A stretch of 23,023 bases of DNA from positions 1 to 23,023 of the forward strand of contig JAAZCA010000040.1 of NCBI GenBank assembly GCA_012513515.1, given 5' to 3'. Source of the DNA: Myxococcales bacterium. Lineage in GTDB: Bacteria > UBA10199 > 2-02-FULL-44-16 > JAAZCA01. Positions 7,949-17,378 of this stretch are shown piece after piece (position 1 is the stretch's first letter; each line of letters begins with the position of its first letter). The notes beneath the pieces were generated by a model, which was not told the origin of the DNA, searched no databases, and was given only the letters and a program-made list of their open reading frames with translations. Position numbers and translations under genes: made by a program.

Positions 7949-8938
7949 TTGAAGAGTCCCGACACCAAGAGGAAGGCGGCGCAGCATTATAGCATCATGA
8001 TCATCCCGCAGGGTTCCGCGGCTATAAGGCGCTATGAGCTTTCCCGCAGAGTTTTAAAGCTTCTGATGGCCGCCTCAGCCCTCTTTGGTGTTGTCGTGTG
8101 TGCGTGTGCCATCTCGCTTTTTGTATACAGGACTCTGTATGTGAGGACGGAGGATGCCAGGGTTCAGGCGGCGCAGTTCATCAAAGAGCGTGCCGTGTTG
8201 GTCAGCCAGGTAGCGGCGCTAGAGGGCTCCCTTTCAAGGATAGAGCGTTTTGCCTCGAAAATTCAGAGCGCGATGAAGGCCAATTCCAAAGATGGCATAC
8301 AGAGGGATTCCGTAGTCGGTCAGGGGCCTGTCGATGTCGATTCATGGGCCGTTGCCCCTGTGGGCTCTGGTTTGGCGGGCTCGATGGCGCAGCTCCCGGC
8401 CAGCCATTGGAAGTCCCCCTTTTCGAAGTCCCTCTCATCGGGAATAAAACTCTCCCTAGATCAGCTCTCCGAAAGACTCGACGTGGCCGAGGAGAAGGTT
8501 CACTCCGTCTTTGCGCTTCAACAGGACAAACTCTATTTCTGGGCGTCGCTGCCGACTGTATGGCCGACCAAGGGATGGATCACCTCCGAGTTCGGCGTGG
8601 CTAGAAGCTGGGGAGGTCACAGGCGCCGTCATGAGGGGATAGATATAGCGGCTCCTCGCGGCACCCCGATAATGGCCCCGGGCGCCGGGATAGTGACCTA
8701 TACCGGATATCGCAAGGGATACGGAAACGTGGTCATGATCGACCATGGCTATGGGATAGTAACCGTGTACGCTCATTGTCAGTCGGTTTTTGTGAACGAG
8801 GGCAGCTCTGTCAGGCGCGGGATGGTTATCGCGTCTGTAGGCAATACCGGAAGGAGCACTGGCCCGCATCTTCATTATGAAGTGCAGGTGAACGGTGTTC
8901 CGGTCAATCCGATGCTCTACATAATGAACGACCTGTAA
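7949..8938 (+). CDS. M23-family (LytM-type) peptidase, membrane anchored
   Basis: Such enzymes cut peptidoglycan peptide cross-links or activate amidases in the periplasm. The protein is 329 aa. A basic cytoplasmic tail of about 35 residues precedes one membrane segment (about 37-60). A periplasmic region with heptad character follows (about 68-100), then a low-complexity linker. The C-terminal M23 domain (about 200-325) keeps the zinc ligands H228, D232 and H309, the first His of HLH (H307), and H276. The catalytic set is therefore complete and the enzyme is probably active. The start is TTG, with GAGAGAGG only 4 nt upstream; no nearby ATG leaves the basic tail intact. It is followed 30 nt later by secA. 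Confidence 0.92.
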   Translation: MKSPDTKRKAAQHYSIMIIPQGSAAIRRYELSRRVLKLLMAASALFGVVVCACAISLFVYRTLYVRTEDARVQAAQFIKERAVLVSQVAALEGSLSRIERFASKIQSAMKANSKDGIQRDSVVGQGPVDVDSWAVAPVGSGLAGSMAQLPASHWKSPFSKSLSSGIKLSLDQLSERLDVAEEKVHSVFALQQDKLYFWASLPTVWPTKGWITSEFGVARSWGGHRRRHEGIDIAAPRGTPIMAPGAGIVTYTGYRKGYGNVVMIDHGYGIVTVYAHCQSVFVNEGSSVRRGMVIASVGNTGRSTGPHLHYEVQVNGVPVNPMLYIMNDL

Positions 8939-8968
8939 TCCCCAGTTGTTCATGGTACGGTTTTCTAA

Positions 8969-11650
8969 ATGATTTCCTACATAGTAAAAAAGATATTCGG
9001 CACAAAGAACGATCGTGAGCTGAAAAGGATAGCTCCGATCGTTGCGCATATAAATTCGCTCGAAGCGGGGGTCAAAGCGCTTTCGGACGACGAGCTCAAG
9101 GCCAAAACTGCCGAGTTTAAAGCGCGGGTAGCAAATGGCGAGGAGCTCGACTCTATCCTTCCCGAGGCCTTCGCCGTAGTCAGGGAGGCCGGTTCTCGCG
9201 TTCTTGAGATGAGGCATTTCGATGTTCAGCTCATAGGCGGAATAGTTTTGAATAGAGGCTGCATCGCCGAGATGAAAACTGGCGAAGGAAAGACGCTCGT
9301 TGCCACACTTCCGGTTTATCTCAATGCCCTTTCAGGAAAAGGCGCGCACGTCGTTACTGTAAACGATTATCTCGCCAGGCGCGATTCGGAATGGATGGGG
9401 AGGCTCTACAAATTTCTCGGCCTTTCAGTCGGAGTGATACTTCACGGCCTTGACGATTCGGAGCGTCAATCTGCTTACGGATGCGACATAACGTACGGAA
9501 CCAACAACGAGTTCGGTTTCGACTATCTCCGCGATAACATGAAGTTCGACAGCGCCAGCTTCGTGCAGCGTCCTTTGAATTTTTGCATCGTGGACGAAGT
9601 TGATTCGGTACTGATAGACGAGGCCAGAACGCCGCTCATCATATCAGGACAGGCGGAGCAGTCCACACAGCTCTATTACGTGATCAACGGTATCACTCCG
9701 TATTTGAAAAGGGATACACACTTTACCGTGGATGAGAAATCGAGATCCGCTGTTCTCACTGAAGATGGTGTGGCCGAGGTTGAATCGCGTTTGAACGTTT
9801 CCAACCTATATGATCCGCAGAATATAAACATCCTCCATCATGTTAATCAGGCGCTCAGGGCTCACTCGCTTTATCAGCGGGATGTGGATTACATAGTCAA
9901 CGACGGGCAGGTGGTCATAGTTGACGAGTTTACGGGTCGCCTTATGCCCGGAAGGCGCTGGAGCGATGGGCTTCATCAGGCCGTCGAGGCAAAAGAGGGC
10001 GTAAGGATAGAGAATGAAAATCAGACCCTCGCTACTATCACTTTCCAGAATTTTTTCAGGATGTACAAAAAGCTCTCCGGCATGACCGGCACGGCTGACA
10101 CCGAGGCCGAGGAGTTTGCAAAAATCTATAACCTGGATGTCATGGTGATACCGACGCACATGCCCATGGTTCGCAAGGATCATCCTGATGCCATCTATAA
10201 AACTGAGGAAGCGAAGTTCAAGGCGACGATAGAAAAGATACGCGAGCTCAATGAAAAAGGGCAGCCCGTCCTTGTCGGCACCATCTCGATAGAAAAGTCG
10301 GAACGCCTTGCGAAGATGCTTGGAAGGTGCGGGATAGCGCACCATGTTCTAAATGCAAAAAAGCACGATAGGGAGGCGGAGATCATCGCCCAGGCCGGGA
10401 GGAAGGGCGCCGTCACGATATCCACTAACATGGCGGGAAGGGGCACCGATATCCTTCTGGGAGGAAACCCAGAGTTCATGGCAAAGGGGCGCGTTGGAAG
10501 CGATGCCTCTCAGGATGACTACTCAAAAGTTTTAACGGAATGCAAAGCGATCTGCGCTGCAGAGAAAAAGGAGGTTCTCTCCTCCGGCGGACTTTTTATC
10601 CTGGGTACCGAACGTCACGAGAGCAGACGCATCGACAACCAGCTGAGAGGGCGCTCCGGACGTCAGGGAGATCCAGGAGAATCCTGTTTCTTCCTTTCTT
10701 TGGAGGACGACCTGCTGCGCATTTTCGGCGGTGACAGAATATCCTCAATGATGGATCGGATAGGGATGGAAGAAGACGAAGAAATTCAGCATCCATGGCT
10801 TTCGCGCGCCATAGCCAATGCGCAGCGCAAAGTTGAGGGCCACAACTTTCAGATAAGAAAAAATCTGCTCGAGTTCGATGATGTGATGAATCAGCAAAGA
10901 TCCACCGTCTATGGAAGGCGCAGGGAAATTCTCACCGGTGCAAGCAATAAAGACATGGTCATGGACATGATCGACCAGATGGTGACCGAAATCGTCGAGG
11001 AGTGCGTCCCTGAAGGGGTGGATGAAAATTTCGATCCATCTTTTTTGGAGGAGCGCATTCGCGAATCTTTCAATATGCAGTTTAATTTTGCCGATGTCCC
11101 GCAGGATAAAAGGAATCAAGAAGGGCTTGGAAGATATATTTTTGATGTGGTGTCAGCTTATTATGAGGAGAGGGAGTCCAAAAATGGACCTGAGCTGATG
11201 CGCCGCATAGAGTCGATAATACTGCTTCAAACCCTCGACGGGCTTTGGAAGGACAACCTCCTTTCCATGGACCATCTGAAGGAAGGAATCGGACTTCGCG
11301 GATACGGCCAAAAGGATCCTCTTCTCGAATATAAAAAAGAGGGTTTTCTGCTTTTTCGAAACATGATGAACCGTTTTGTCTCCGACAGTATCCAGAAACT
11401 CTTTCGCGTTCAGGTCACCACCGAAGAGAGTGTAGACAAGGCCGCAGAACAGAACCGTCTCAGAAGGCAGGTTCATGCGCATCGCGTCGAGAGGAGCGCC
11501 TTCGATGCCAACGCTGCAGCTCCGGATGAGTCCAAGGGAGGCTTCGGCAGGGTGCAAAAAACCGTGAAAAGGGATTTCCCCAAGGTCGGGCGCAACGATC
11601 CGTGCCCGTGCGGAAGCGGTAAGAAATACAAAAAATGCTGTGGAGCATGA
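8969..11650 (+). CDS. secA: Preprotein translocase ATPase SecA
   Basis: SecA is the motor that drives unfolded proteins through SecYEG. The protein is 893 aa, normal length. It has Walker A MKTGEGKT (102-109), Walker B with DEVD (209-212), the preprotein cross-linking region after it, the second nucleotide domain with [15 protein letters not shown] and [11 protein letters not shown], the helical scaffold and wing domains, and a C-terminal zinc-binding tail C879-x-C881-x8-C890-C891. The tail is the SecB/phospholipid contact in proteobacteria. ATG 8969 is the standard family start, although the ribosome site is weak. Its closeness to the M23 gene and to sctV suggests one envelope or export transcription unit. 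Confidence 0.98.
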   Translation: MISYIVKKIFGTKNDRELKRIAPIVAHINSLEAGVKALSDDELKAKTAEFKARVANGEELDSILPEAFAVVREAGSRVLEMRHFDVQLIGGIVLNRGCIAEMKTGEGKTLVATLPVYLNALSGKGAHVVTVNDYLARRDSEWMGRLYKFLGLSVGVILHGLDDSERQSAYGCDITYGTNNEFGFDYLRDNMKFDSASFVQRPLNFCIVDEVDSVLIDEARTPLIISGQAEQSTQLYYVINGITPYLKRDTHFTVDEKSRSAVLTEDGVAEVESRLNVSNLYDPQNINILHHVNQALRAHSLYQRDVDYIVNDGQVVIVDEFTGRLMPGRRWSDGLHQAVEAKEGVRIENENQTLATITFQNFFRMYKKLSGMTGTADTEAEEFAKIYNLDVMVIPTHMPMVRKDHPDAIYKTEEAKFKATIEKIRELNEKGQPVLVGTISIEKSERLAKMLGRCGIAHHVLNAKKHDREAEIIAQAGRKGAVTISTNMAGRGTDILLGGNPEFMAKGRVGSDASQDDYSKVLTECKAICAAEKKEVLSSGGLFILGTERHESRRIDNQLRGRSGRQGDPGESCFFLSLEDDLLRIFGGDRISSMMDRIGMEEDEEIQHPWLSRAIANAQRKVEGHNFQIRKNLLEFDDVMNQQRSTVYGRRREILTGASNKDMVMDMIDQMVTEIVEECVPEGVDENFDPSFLEERIRESFNMQFNFADVPQDKRNQEGLGRYIFDVVSAYYEERESKNGPELMRRIESIILLQTLDGLWKDNLLSMDHLKEGIGLRGYGQKDPLLEYKKEGFLLFRNMMNRFVSDSIQKLFRVQVTTEESVDKAAEQNRLRRQVHAHRVERSAFDANAAAPDESKGGFGRVQKTVKRDFPKVGRNDPCPCGSGKKYKKCCGA

Positions 11651-11678
11651 TATCTATTCATGCTAGTATCCAAAAACA

Positions 11679-13880
11679 ATGTCTATGAGGCCCCCATCAC
11701 AACCTCCCCAGATGCAGCCGTCAGGCGGCGGTGGTATTTCTTCATTGTTTCAGTTCGGGGATCTCAATCAACTGATTGCAAAATACAGCGATGTCGTATT
11801 GGCCATCCTCGTGGTGTTGGTCATCGGGATGATCATCATTCCGCTGCCGACATGGCTGATAGATATTCTGCTCACCATGCAGATAACGCTAGCTGTTGTG
11901 ATACTGCTGGTTTCCCTATATATCACCGATGCCCTGCGCATAGCATCTTTCCCCACCATACTGCTGATAGCTACCCTTTTCAGGTTGTCGCTGAATATAT
12001 CGACAACGAGGTTGATTCTCGCCACTGCCGATGCAGGTGAGGTTGTTCGCGCATTTGGAACCTTCGTCGTGCAGGGGAACTATATCGTCGGTGGAATCCT
12101 CTTTATCATCGTTACCTTGGTCAACTTCATCGTCATTGCTAAGGGTGCCGAAAGAGTTTCCGAGGTCGGAGCTAGATTCACCCTCGATGCTATGCCTGGA
12201 AAGCAGATGTCGATCGATGCTGATTTGAGGGCTGGCATAATCAACATGGAGCAGGCCATCGAGCGCAGAAAGGTTCTGCACAGGGAAAGCCAGATGTACG
12301 GAGCTATGGATGGAGCCATGAAGTTCGTCAAGGGCGACGCCATCGCGGGCATAATCATAACGCTCATCAACATAATAGGAGGTCTCATACTAGGTTCGAC
12401 CGTTCGCGGAATGCCGATCTTTGAGTCCGCTAAAGTATATTCCCTCCTTACGATAGGTGACGGGCTCGTTCAGCAGATACCTGGTCTCATAATATCCGTT
12501 TCAGCGGGTATCGTCGTCACTCGAGTTGCATCGGAAAGCGAAGGTTCAAACCTCGGACGCGACATAGTTACACAGGTGACGGCCTATCCGAAGGCTCTGA
12601 TCATAGCCTCTGTGATACTCGGTATAATGGCGATAGTGCCTGGCTTGCCCAAGGTGCCGTTTATAATACTTGCGATCGTTGTCGGCGCCATAGCTCTTTT
12701 TCTGATCAAGTCGAAGGCGAAGATCGTCCAGGAAATCGCCGACACTCCAAAACAGGAAGCCGTCAAAAAAGCCGTCAGGAAGCACGGCGATGTGCTCCCG
12801 TTTATAATGCCAAGCCCGATCTCTCTCGAGGTCGGCAGCTCCATCATACCATTTGTCGACGATTCTCAGGATGGTGGCCGTTTTATAAACGAACTCATTC
12901 CACTGCTTAGACACGGGCTTTACTACGAGCTCGGAGTCAATTTTCCGGGCATACAGGTTAGGGGGCAGACGGTGGATATGGAGCCGGACGCCTATGTGAT
13001 AAACATCAACGAAGTGCCGGTAGCTCAGGGGAGCATTATGCAGGGGCATATCCTCGTCGGAGAACCTCTGGAGCAGCTGCAACTTTTCAATATAACCGGG
13101 ACTGAAACGATTCATCCCATAGACGGCTCCGTCGTCACCTGGATCAAACAGGAATACAGGGATGTGGCGACCCAGGCGGGTTTCAGAATGTGGGATACAG
13201 CGGAGTATCTCATCCTGCACCTTTCGTACATACTTAGAAAATATGCCCACGAGTTCCTTGGCGTGCAGGAAGTTCAGGTGATGCTCACGGAGCTTGAAAA
13301 GAGCCACCCGGCGCTTATCAAGGAGCTCATACCCAAGGTCGTCACGCTGCTTCAGCTTTCCGAAATTTTTCAAAGGCTGGTGCAGGAGGATGTCGCCATC
13401 AGGGACCTGAAGAGCATATTCATGACGCTCGCGCAGTGGGGTGAAATAGAGCGAGATACGCTTATACTGACCGAGCATGTGAGGGCCGGGCTCAAGCGCT
13501 ACATCACTCACAAGTTCGCCGGAAATTCAAATACCCTTCCAGTCTATCTTCTGGATCCGGATATAGAAGACTTGGTGAAAAACGCTATCAGACGGACGGA
13601 CAAGGGAAACTACCTAGCCCTGGAACCGGAGATAACGCAGGAAATAGTCGAGGCGGTAGGCAAGGAAATCGCCAGCCATCCGTTTCCGCCCGGCGCGAGA
13701 CCTCCTGTGATTCTTACAACCGCTGAGATAAGGCGCTATTTCAGGAAGATAGTCGAACTCGAATTTCCACAGCTTTCAGTTCTTTCCTATCAGGAACTTT
13801 CCGAGAATTTGAGGATTCAGCCGATTGCGCGGGTTGCTCTGCCGGAGGGAATCTTCGAACGCATCCAAGCGGCCGTGTAA
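11679..13880 (+). CDS. sctV: Type III secretion export gate protein, SctV (FlhA/FHIPEP) family
   Basis: SctV forms the nonameric inner-membrane export gate of type III secretion and couples substrates to the proton motive force. The protein is 733 aa. A Pro/Gly/Gln-rich extension of about 30 residues comes first. About eight membrane segments follow between 41 and 342. The FHIPEP signature ARFTLDAMPGKQ...DADLRAG lies at about 165-186. A large cytoplasmic ring domain covers about 360-733. Family-typical ERVSEVGARF, YGAMDGAMKFVKGDAIAG and the ISLEV stretch at the start of the cytoplasmic domain fit the non-flagellar branch better than FlhA. No other sct, flh or fli gene is in the window. It lies 28 nt after secA with no clear Shine-Dalgarno sequence. 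It is convergent with the twin-FHA gene, with a 53-nt gap lacking a clear terminator. Confidence 0.9.
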   Translation: MSMRPPSQPPQMQPSGGGGISSLFQFGDLNQLIAKYSDVVLAILVVLVIGMIIIPLPTWLIDILLTMQITLAVVILLVSLYITDALRIASFPTILLIATLFRLSLNISTTRLILATADAGEVVRAFGTFVVQGNYIVGGILFIIVTLVNFIVIAKGAERVSEVGARFTLDAMPGKQMSIDADLRAGIINMEQAIERRKVLHRESQMYGAMDGAMKFVKGDAIAGIIITLINIIGGLILGSTVRGMPIFESAKVYSLLTIGDGLVQQIPGLIISVSAGIVVTRVASESEGSNLGRDIVTQVTAYPKALIIASVILGIMAIVPGLPKVPFIILAIVVGAIALFLIKSKAKIVQEIADTPKQEAVKKAVRKHGDVLPFIMPSPISLEVGSSIIPFVDDSQDGGRFINELIPLLRHGLYYELGVNFPGIQVRGQTVDMEPDAYVININEVPVAQGSIMQGHILVGEPLEQLQLFNITGTETIHPIDGSVVTWIKQEYRDVATQAGFRMWDTAEYLILHLSYILRKYAHEFLGVQEVQVMLTELEKSHPALIKELIPKVVTLLQLSEIFQRLVQEDVAIRDLKSIFMTLAQWGEIERDTLILTEHVRAGLKRYITHKFAGNSNTLPVYLLDPDIEDLVKNAIRRTDKGNYLALEPEITQEIVEAVGKEIASHPFPPGARPPVILTTAEIRRYFRKIVELEFPQLSVLSYQELSENLRIQPIARVALPEGIFERIQAAV

Positions 13881-13933
13881 AATCTTCAGGCTAACGTTTT
13901 TGGAATTGGGGCTTGGTGTGGGCCTGTCTTTTG

Positions 13934-14983
13934 TTATGAATTTATCAGATTTACGATGGTTATTATGGCGAATATGAGCACCAGCGCGCCAAGACCGATC
14001 ATCCCAATTTCTATCGGGGTTAGAGACTTGATCCCCGTGGCGCCTTTCGGCAATTCCGGGTAAGACTGCCCAAGGGCCTCGCGTTCGAGCTCTTCCCATC
14101 TTTCTACGGCCGATCCGCCTTCATCGGTCTGAATATCGTCACCCTCATCACCTTCTTCATTCTCTTGATCGTAGGCGTTTTCTTCCTGCGGTTCTTCAGA
14201 TCCCTCTTCTGCGCCTGGTATTTCATCGAGGGCGACACGCGCCGGGACGTTCTTAGGTTTTATATCCTCGATGTTAGCCAGGTTGATCTCCTGCGGATTT
14301 CTGAACATGAGGACTATCGTTCCGAGGGCTATCCTGTCGCCATCATGAAGATACTCCTCCACGATTCGCCTGTTGTTCAGGAAGGTTCCGTTCTTGCTTT
14401 CGAGATCCCTTATCGCGATTCCCCCCCAGCGCCGCATTATCTTTACGTGTTTTCTGGAGATGACGTGTTCGTTGATGGGGAAGTCGCATTCGGGATCTCT
14501 GCCTATCACTATCTCGCTGATCTCGTCGGCCAGGACGAATTTTTTACCCTCGGAGGCCCCGTTTAAAACCTCTATGTTTGGAACCGTTTCGCGGTCGATC
14601 GCGTTTAAAACCTTCTTCAGAAGTTTCACTTCGAGGATGTCGCTTTCGGTAACTTCGTCTCGGAATTCATGTTCGAAGGGAGCGTCACCCGCATGGAATT
14701 TTATCTGGTAGTTGTCTATGGTGATGTTGTCGCCGGGTTGTAGCAGATTCCTCTCGTTGGGAGAGAGCCTAGCGCCATTTAAAAAGGTTCCGTTGCCGCT
14801 GTCGAGGTCTACTATGAAAAAATTCTCACCCTCGTAGAGAATTTTTGCGTGCTGCCTTGAAACGCCAACCGCCGGGAGTTGGATGGTGTTATTTTTCAAC
14901 CTGCCGAGGGTGATCTGTTCCTCGGTGCACCTGTGCGTGGAACTTTTGTTTGAGCCAGATTCATTGATTATCAGTGTAGGCAT
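13934..14983 (-). CDS. Twin-FHA, C-tail-anchored membrane protein
   Basis: FHA domains bind phospho-threonine peptides. The protein is 349 aa with two of them. FHA1 shows G27-R28, S42-x2-H45, D59 and N64-G65-T66; FHA2 shows G161-R162, S176-x2-H179, D193 and N198-G199-T200. Both keep the phosphopeptide-binding Arg, Ser, His and Asn. A very acidic linker (about 255-300) follows. The C-terminus is one hydrophobic segment (about 324-346) with almost nothing after it. The FHA domains should therefore face the cytoplasm. The start lies 2 nt after the TPR gene stop, which implies coupling. The organisation recalls the FHA part of the SctD ring protein but without a periplasmic ring domain. Its function is not known. 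Confidence 0.88.
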   Translation of the reverse strand: MPTLIINESGSNKSSTHRCTEEQITLGRLKNNTIQLPAVGVSRQHAKILYEGENFFIVDLDSGNGTFLNGARLSPNERNLLQPGDNITIDNYQIKFHAGDAPFEHEFRDEVTESDILEVKLLKKVLNAIDRETVPNIEVLNGASEGKKFVLADEISEIVIGRDPECDFPINEHVISRKHVKIMRRWGGIAIRDLESKNGTFLNNRRIVEEYLHDGDRIALGTIVLMFRNPQEINLANIEDIKPKNVPARVALDEIPGAEEGSEEPQEENAYDQENEEGDEGDDIQTDEGGSAVERWEELEREALGQSYPELPKGATGIKSLTPIEIGMIGLGALVLIFAIITIVNLINS

Positions 14984-14985
14984 CT

Positions 14986-16173
14986 TCAGCCACCCCGGAT
15001 TTTCTTTTTGGCAATTTCAACTTCAGCCGGGAAATTTCCCCCGGCGGCATCTATGAAACTTTTGTACATCGAGGCTGCTTTCCCCTTTTCGCCTTTCAGT
15101 TCGTAGATGTTGGCTAGGTTGTAGAGCGCCCTCGGATATTTAGGGTCGATGTTGATAGTGTATTCCCATTCGCGCTCGGCTTCGAGTGTTTTGCCCATCC
15201 TGTACAAAGTCAAGCCCAAATTGAAAGAGGCGTCGGAGTAGTTGGGATTTATCTCCTTCGCCTTTCTGAGCGCAGCCATGGCGTCAGAGCTTTTTCCTGA
15301 GGACATGTACACGGTCCCTAGTGAAAACCACGCCTTTTCATCGGTGGGGCGAAGCGTCAGCACGCTTTTGAATTCATTTGCGGCCTCAACGTGTTTTCCC
15401 TCAAACGCATAAAAATGCCCGAGCTCCATGTGCGCGTCCGGCGATGAAGGATCAAGTTCGAGCGCCTTCAGAAAACAGTTTTGGGCCTGGTACGGCTCGT
15501 TTTTCTTCAAATATAACCTGCCTAGCTGAAGCCACCCGTCAACCGATGTCGGCTGGTCTGCCAGCCCAAGGCGTCTGCGTATCTGAGCCTTTTCGTAGTC
15601 GCCGCTTTTCTCGTATATCTGCGCGAGCAGGTTATGAACGTGGGTGAGGCTGGGATTTAACTCGGTCGCCTTCTTGAGGGACTCCTCGGCCAGCTGGATG
15701 TAATCCTTGTCTTTGCTCGTCTTTGTTTTTTCAACATAAGCGAGCCCAAGCTGATAATGCCCGTCTGCAAGCGTCCCGTCCTTTTTCAATCCCTTCTTGA
15801 TGATTTCGATCGCGTCGTCCACGCGCCCCTGTGCTAGATAGACCGCTCCCAAGTGGCTGTAGGCGGCGGCGTAGTTTTTGTCGAGCTCTATGGCCTTTTT
15901 GAACTGGGCCTCGGAGCGAACGAGATCGCCCTTTATCTTGTAGATGATTCCGAGGTTGTTGTAGGCCTCGACGTACTCATGCGATAGCTCGATGGCGGTT
16001 TTGAATTCGATCTCGGCCCTGTCCGTGTTCCCGGCGTTCAAAAGCGATATCCCCTGGTTGTTGTGATAGGCCGCGCGTGCGGTGGGCATCGTTATCTTCT
16101 TTTTCGCATCGGAATCTGCCGGTGCAAAAAACAGGAACGAGGCCATCATCAATAGGAATATCTTTTTCATCAT
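14986..16173 (-). CDS. Exported TPR-repeat protein
   Basis: The protein is 395 aa with a signal peptide (MMKKIFLLMMASFLFF, cleavage probably after about residue 23). The remainder is about ten or eleven tandem tetratricopeptide repeats with the usual alternation of small and aromatic residues (for example YNNLGIIYKIKGD, GWLQLGRLYLKKNEP). No enzymatic motif is visible. TPR superhelices are protein-binding scaffolds; pilotin or assembly-factor roles are common in secretion and pilus systems, but the partner cannot be read from the sequence. GGAGA sits about 5 nt before ATG 16173. It is the middle gene of a three-gene operon, 20 nt after the TolB-like gene and 2 nt before the twin-FHA gene. Confidence 0.88.
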   Translation of the reverse strand: MMKKIFLLMMASFLFFAPADSDAKKKITMPTARAAYHNNQGISLLNAGNTDRAEIEFKTAIELSHEYVEAYNNLGIIYKIKGDLVRSEAQFKKAIELDKNYAAAYSHLGAVYLAQGRVDDAIEIIKKGLKKDGTLADGHYQLGLAYVEKTKTSKDKDYIQLAEESLKKATELNPSLTHVHNLLAQIYEKSGDYEKAQIRRRLGLADQPTSVDGWLQLGRLYLKKNEPYQAQNCFLKALELDPSSPDAHMELGHFYAFEGKHVEAANEFKSVLTLRPTDEKAWFSLGTVYMSSGKSSDAMAALRKAKEINPNYSDASFNLGLTLYRMGKTLEAEREWEYTINIDPKYPRALYNLANIYELKGEKGKAASMYKSFIDAAGGNFPAEVEIAKKKIRGG

Positions 16174-16193
16174 CTGCTCTCCAAATTACGCGC

Positions 16194-17282
16194 TCATTTT
16201 GTCAGGCATGGGTTTATGGCGGCGGCCCGCTGGTAGGCGTCCGTCGAAGCATTGTTGTCGCCTAGGTTCGACGAGCTTATCGAGATATAATACCAGGACA
16301 TCGCATCGTCGGGAACTATCGCCACCGCCCGCCGAAATGCCTCTCTGGCAGTTGCCCAGTCGCCGCTCTGCACAAAGGCCATCCCTTCCTGAAACGCTAT
16401 GTTGTTTTGCATCAGCGGATCGCCAATTTTTGGTTCGTGAGGTTTTTCCTTCGAAAGTACCTTCGCCTTTTTGGCTGTCATCAGAAGCGGCGCAGGCTTT
16501 GCGAGCCTCTGCATCGCTGTGAGTTCGATCCCAGCGTTTTGAAATAGCGTTGCGCCATTTTTGCCGCTCTGCCTTTGGTAGAAGCCTTCAAATGAATACA
16601 GCTTGATCAGCCCTTGGTATCCCAGGGGGGATCTGTAATCTATCCTCTTGGTATCTTCAAACCAGAGCTTGGCCGCTGCGAAGTTGCCGGAGGAATACGA
16701 GTGAAGCGCCCGCATTCCCTTCGCGTAGCTTTCATAGGCCCTGGTCGAGCTCGTCGCATCCCGTACGGCGGAAAACTTTGCCTGGTCGGGGGAGGCCCCT
16801 ATTTTTTTTAGGATCTCCTCGACTATGGCGGCCTGCTTGGTGAAGAACTCCTTGTTGTCGGGATAGGGGAATGTCGCTTCGAACTGCTGGATGAATATAC
16901 CCGCGCTTCCCTCGGTCACGCGAATGAATATCCTTAGTTTGCCATCGAGATTCTGAAAAAGCCCGGAGATCGTGAGAAAGTTAGTGTCGCTAAGCGGGTA
17001 CGATGCGGTTGTCCCCGAATATGGGCGAACCGATCCCGAGGCCGATATGAGATCAGAAAGGTAGAGGGGGATCCCGTGCGTCATCCATTCATCCCCATCT
17101 TTTTTTGTAAAATTCTGAAACTCCAGAATTCGCACCGCGCGCCCCTGCGGCATCTGAGATATCTCGAGATCGGACATCAGCCTTTGCCAGTTGATGCAGG
17201 ACTTCCCCTGAGCATTGGCGCCTGAGGAAATCAGGAGCGCGATGGGAAGAAGGGCCAGTACCTTTATGATGCTGCGAAACAT
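16194..17282 (-). CDS. Exported protein with TolB/FlgO-like N-terminal domain and TPR
   Basis: The protein is 362 aa. A signal peptide covers 1-24 (ending SSGANA). The segment about 45-170 looks like the TolB-N/FlgO-type alpha/beta fold: VRILEFQNFT, then an amphipathic helix around WMTHGIPLYLSDLIS, then strands LTISGLFQNL and LRIFIRVTEG. The rest is helical, with TPR-like repeats at about 180-230 and 295-350 (GMAFVQSGDWATAREAFRRA). The first domain is assigned by pattern, not by strong motif. It is the first gene of the minus-strand operon, divergent from the FHA-PEGA gene across about 96 bp, so the two units may share control. Confidence 0.75.
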   Translation of the reverse strand: MFRSIIKVLALLPIALLISSGANAQGKSCINWQRLMSDLEISQMPQGRAVRILEFQNFTKKDGDEWMTHGIPLYLSDLISASGSVRPYSGTTASYPLSDTNFLTISGLFQNLDGKLRIFIRVTEGSAGIFIQQFEATFPYPDNKEFFTKQAAIVEEILKKIGASPDQAKFSAVRDATSSTRAYESYAKGMRALHSYSSGNFAAAKLWFEDTKRIDYRSPLGYQGLIKLYSFEGFYQRQSGKNGATLFQNAGIELTAMQRLAKPAPLLMTAKKAKVLSKEKPHEPKIGDPLMQNNIAFQEGMAFVQSGDWATAREAFRRAVAIVPDDAMSWYYISISSSNLGDNNASTDAYQRAAAINPCLTK

Positions 17283-17378
17283 GGGCTCAATATCCTGATT
17301 TTCCTTGTTAAAATCAAGATATATGTACGTTTAGACGCTTTACGCCTCAGCTCCTTTGTGATAATCACGAAATATCTT

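Noticed and set aside
8456-9217. Long minus-strand frame opposite the M23 and secA genes
   Set aside because: It is fully antisense to two well-supported genes, its product resembles no family I know, and it has the composition of a reverse-frame shadow.
11660-12040. Frame starting between secA and sctV
   Set aside because: It runs in another frame through the conserved membrane region of sctV, with no family resemblance.
12546-13511. Long minus-strand frame opposite sctV
   Set aside because: It lies entirely within a conserved gene on the other strand, with no ribosome site or recognisable domain.
11679-13880. Flagellar FlhA identity
   Set aside because: The core sequence (SEVGARF, LHRESQMYGAMDGAMKFVKG, the ISLEV stretch) is closer to the non-flagellar SctV branch as I know it, and no flagellar gene is nearby. 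A tree would settle it.
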